A stretch of DNA of 40,000 bases from Paratrimastix pyriformis (taxonomy: Eukaryota > Preaxostyla > Paratrimastigidae), in the NCBI GenBank assembly GCA_027972325.1, contig JAPMOS010000007.1:975001-1015000 (forward strand). The letters are read 5' to 3'. A program made the position numbers and the translations under genes. This document shows, in pieces, positions 39,101 to 40,000 of this stretch; the first letter of the stretch is position 1, and every line of letters begins with the position of its first letter. Below the pieces are notes generated by a model. The model was given only the letters and a program-made list of their open reading frames with translations. It did not search any database and was not told where the DNA came from.

Positions 39101-40000
39101 CTGCAGCTTGGCGGCGTCCGGACTGGCGCCCGGGTGGCGGGGGCGTCGGAGGGGGGTCGCCGGCCGGTGGATGTAATTCGCCGGACGCACATCCGGGGAC
39201 GGCCCGACGGGCGGCGGGGGAGAGGGGGCGACGGTCTGGTCGGGGCGTGGGGGCGGGGGCGACGCGGGTTCGAGTGGCCGCGGGACGGGGGGCCTGCTCC
39301 CCGCGGCACTGCAGGGGGGCGTCCTCGGCTCGGGCACGCGGGCGGGTGCGGGCGGGTTGGCACATGGCGCGGCGCATTCCAGGTTCAGGGGCGGGATGGG
39401 GCAGAGCGCCTCAGTGGTCGTCGTGGCGTTCATTTCAGGTGTGGCCGGCACAAATTCGGAGGCTGCCGGATCCTCGGTCTCAGGCGCGGCCTCAACCGCC
39501 GAGAAGGCGGGCCCTCGGGGCTGGGCCGGCGGGCGCGGACAGATCAGAGGTGACTCGGGGAGCTGAGCAGGTTGCTGCGGGGACGAGAGAACGGGCACAA
39601 TAAGGCACTCGAAGAAAGACGAAGACGGACCGTGTCCGGAACCACGGAGACTTGCGAGGGGATGGTCTGCGAAATGGGCCGAGGAGGAGGACGCGGAGGG
39701 GAGAGGGGAAACAACTCCTGCGACAGGGCAGCCGGCGGCAGGTCGAGCTCGCTGAGGCAGGGGAAAAGCCGTGAGCGAAAGGGGAAGATGGCGTTTTGAC
39801 GGACAGCACCGCAGCCAAGGGACTCGCCAAGCGCATTCGGGCTGGGCCGCACCGATCGGGCTCCTCCTGATCGTCCAGCAGGCCACAGGGTCGAGACGGG
39901 GCAGCGCACCGGTTCGCGAGACGGGGATGCTTTCTCTCAACCGTCTCGTCATCTGAATGATCATCGTCCAGCACAACCCAAGCGTGCTTTGTTCCGATCG
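36125..40000 (-). CDS. Large disordered protein with two SUMO-interacting-like motifs, 5' part outside window
   Basis: Exons before 40000-39805, about 39764-39645, 39562-38183, 38022-36768 and 36717-36125 join in phase (donors GTCCGT, GTCCGT, GTTTGC, GTCCGT) to over 1100 residues; the start is beyond the right edge. Almost all is Pro/Ser/Ala-rich and disordered. Two short hydrophobic cores next to acidic residues stand out: WVVLDDDHSDDE at the visible N-terminus (about 39980-39945) and VIVVDLTQ (37160-37137). Both fit the SUMO-interacting motif pattern. Also visible are a His-rich patch (HRHGHRHGHS), a folded-looking patch (RFFFEGAAPDSHEQLFAAMD), and in the last exon CYLCFATRG followed by about ten APIPAA-type hexapeptides. 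A SUMO-guided nuclear scaffold is inferred; no catalytic domain is seen. Confidence 0.6.
36517..36650. repeat. 15-bp coding minisatellite
   Basis: About nine units of GGAATGGGCGCGGCG with small changes. On the minus strand they code Pro-Ile-Pro-Ala-Ala/Thr repeats in the last exon of the disordered protein. The 15-bp unit keeps the frame, so copy number can vary without breaking the protein. Confidence 0.88.
38056..38168. repeat. (GGA)n plus G run in intron
   Basis: About 25 GGA units then about 22 G, taking up most of the 160-nt intron 38182-38023 of the minus gene. In the transcript this is C run, (TCC)n, acceptor. Confidence 0.9.

Overview
This is GC-rich, intron-rich nuclear DNA of a eukaryote that builds cilia: it carries a KIF3-type kinesin-2 and a TTLL9-type tubulin ligase. 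No bacterial or organellar genes and no RNA genes were seen. I could not assign the taxon. Three traits mark the genome. About 50 of the 61 introns I could place have C at intron position +3 (donor consensus GTCYGY). Start codons of divergent genes lie within 60 bp or overlap. Genes grow richer in GC, and in simple repeats, from 5' to 3'.

Layout: an unrecognised gene (minus, runs off the left edge); a Sel1-repeat gene (plus, 1075-2672); a TTLL9-like gene (minus, 3270-7738) with a 9-bp minisatellite filling one intron; a predicted two-span membrane protein (minus, 7958-9780); a kinesin-2 gene (plus, 9779-22886); a short Ser/Arg-rich gene (plus, 23403-23837); a Ras-like GTPase fused to a PH domain (minus, 24027-26093); a large unrecognised multi-exon, probably all-helical protein with a polyQ tract (minus, 26244-33992); an acidic-tailed protein (plus, 34045-34939); a ferritin (minus, 35008-35616); and a large disordered protein with two SUMO-interacting-like motifs (minus, 36125 to past the right edge).

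The most unusual object is a stack of retroelements in an 8.1-kb kinesin intron (14015-22137). Every element in it is bounded on both sides by (CA)n, which is (TG)n in element orientation. The longest copy, element A2 (16600-21216, antisense to kinesin), encodes on one strand an N-terminal SLX1-like GIY-YIG nuclease, a LINE-type reverse transcriptase, RNase H, a zinc-knuckle-like motif and a C-terminal restriction-like (PD-D/E-XK) endonuclease. That is a dual-endonuclease plan like Dualen/RandI, but with GIY-YIG where Dualen has an APE domain. Two further 5'-truncated copies (A1, A3) share its exact 3' end. A different endonuclease-bearing element (B) also ends in the same dinucleotide. The pattern implies insertion into (CA/TG)n microsatellites.

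If functional, kinesin-2 and TTLL9 would both serve cilia (anterograde IFT and axonemal polyglutamylation). The kinesin gene shows four one-base frame breaks in conserved exons, TTLL9 at least one and the LINE many, so either the assembly has indel errors in GC-rich homopolymers or these genes are decaying. Exon limits are hand-made from GT-AG sites, phase agreement and known family sequences.
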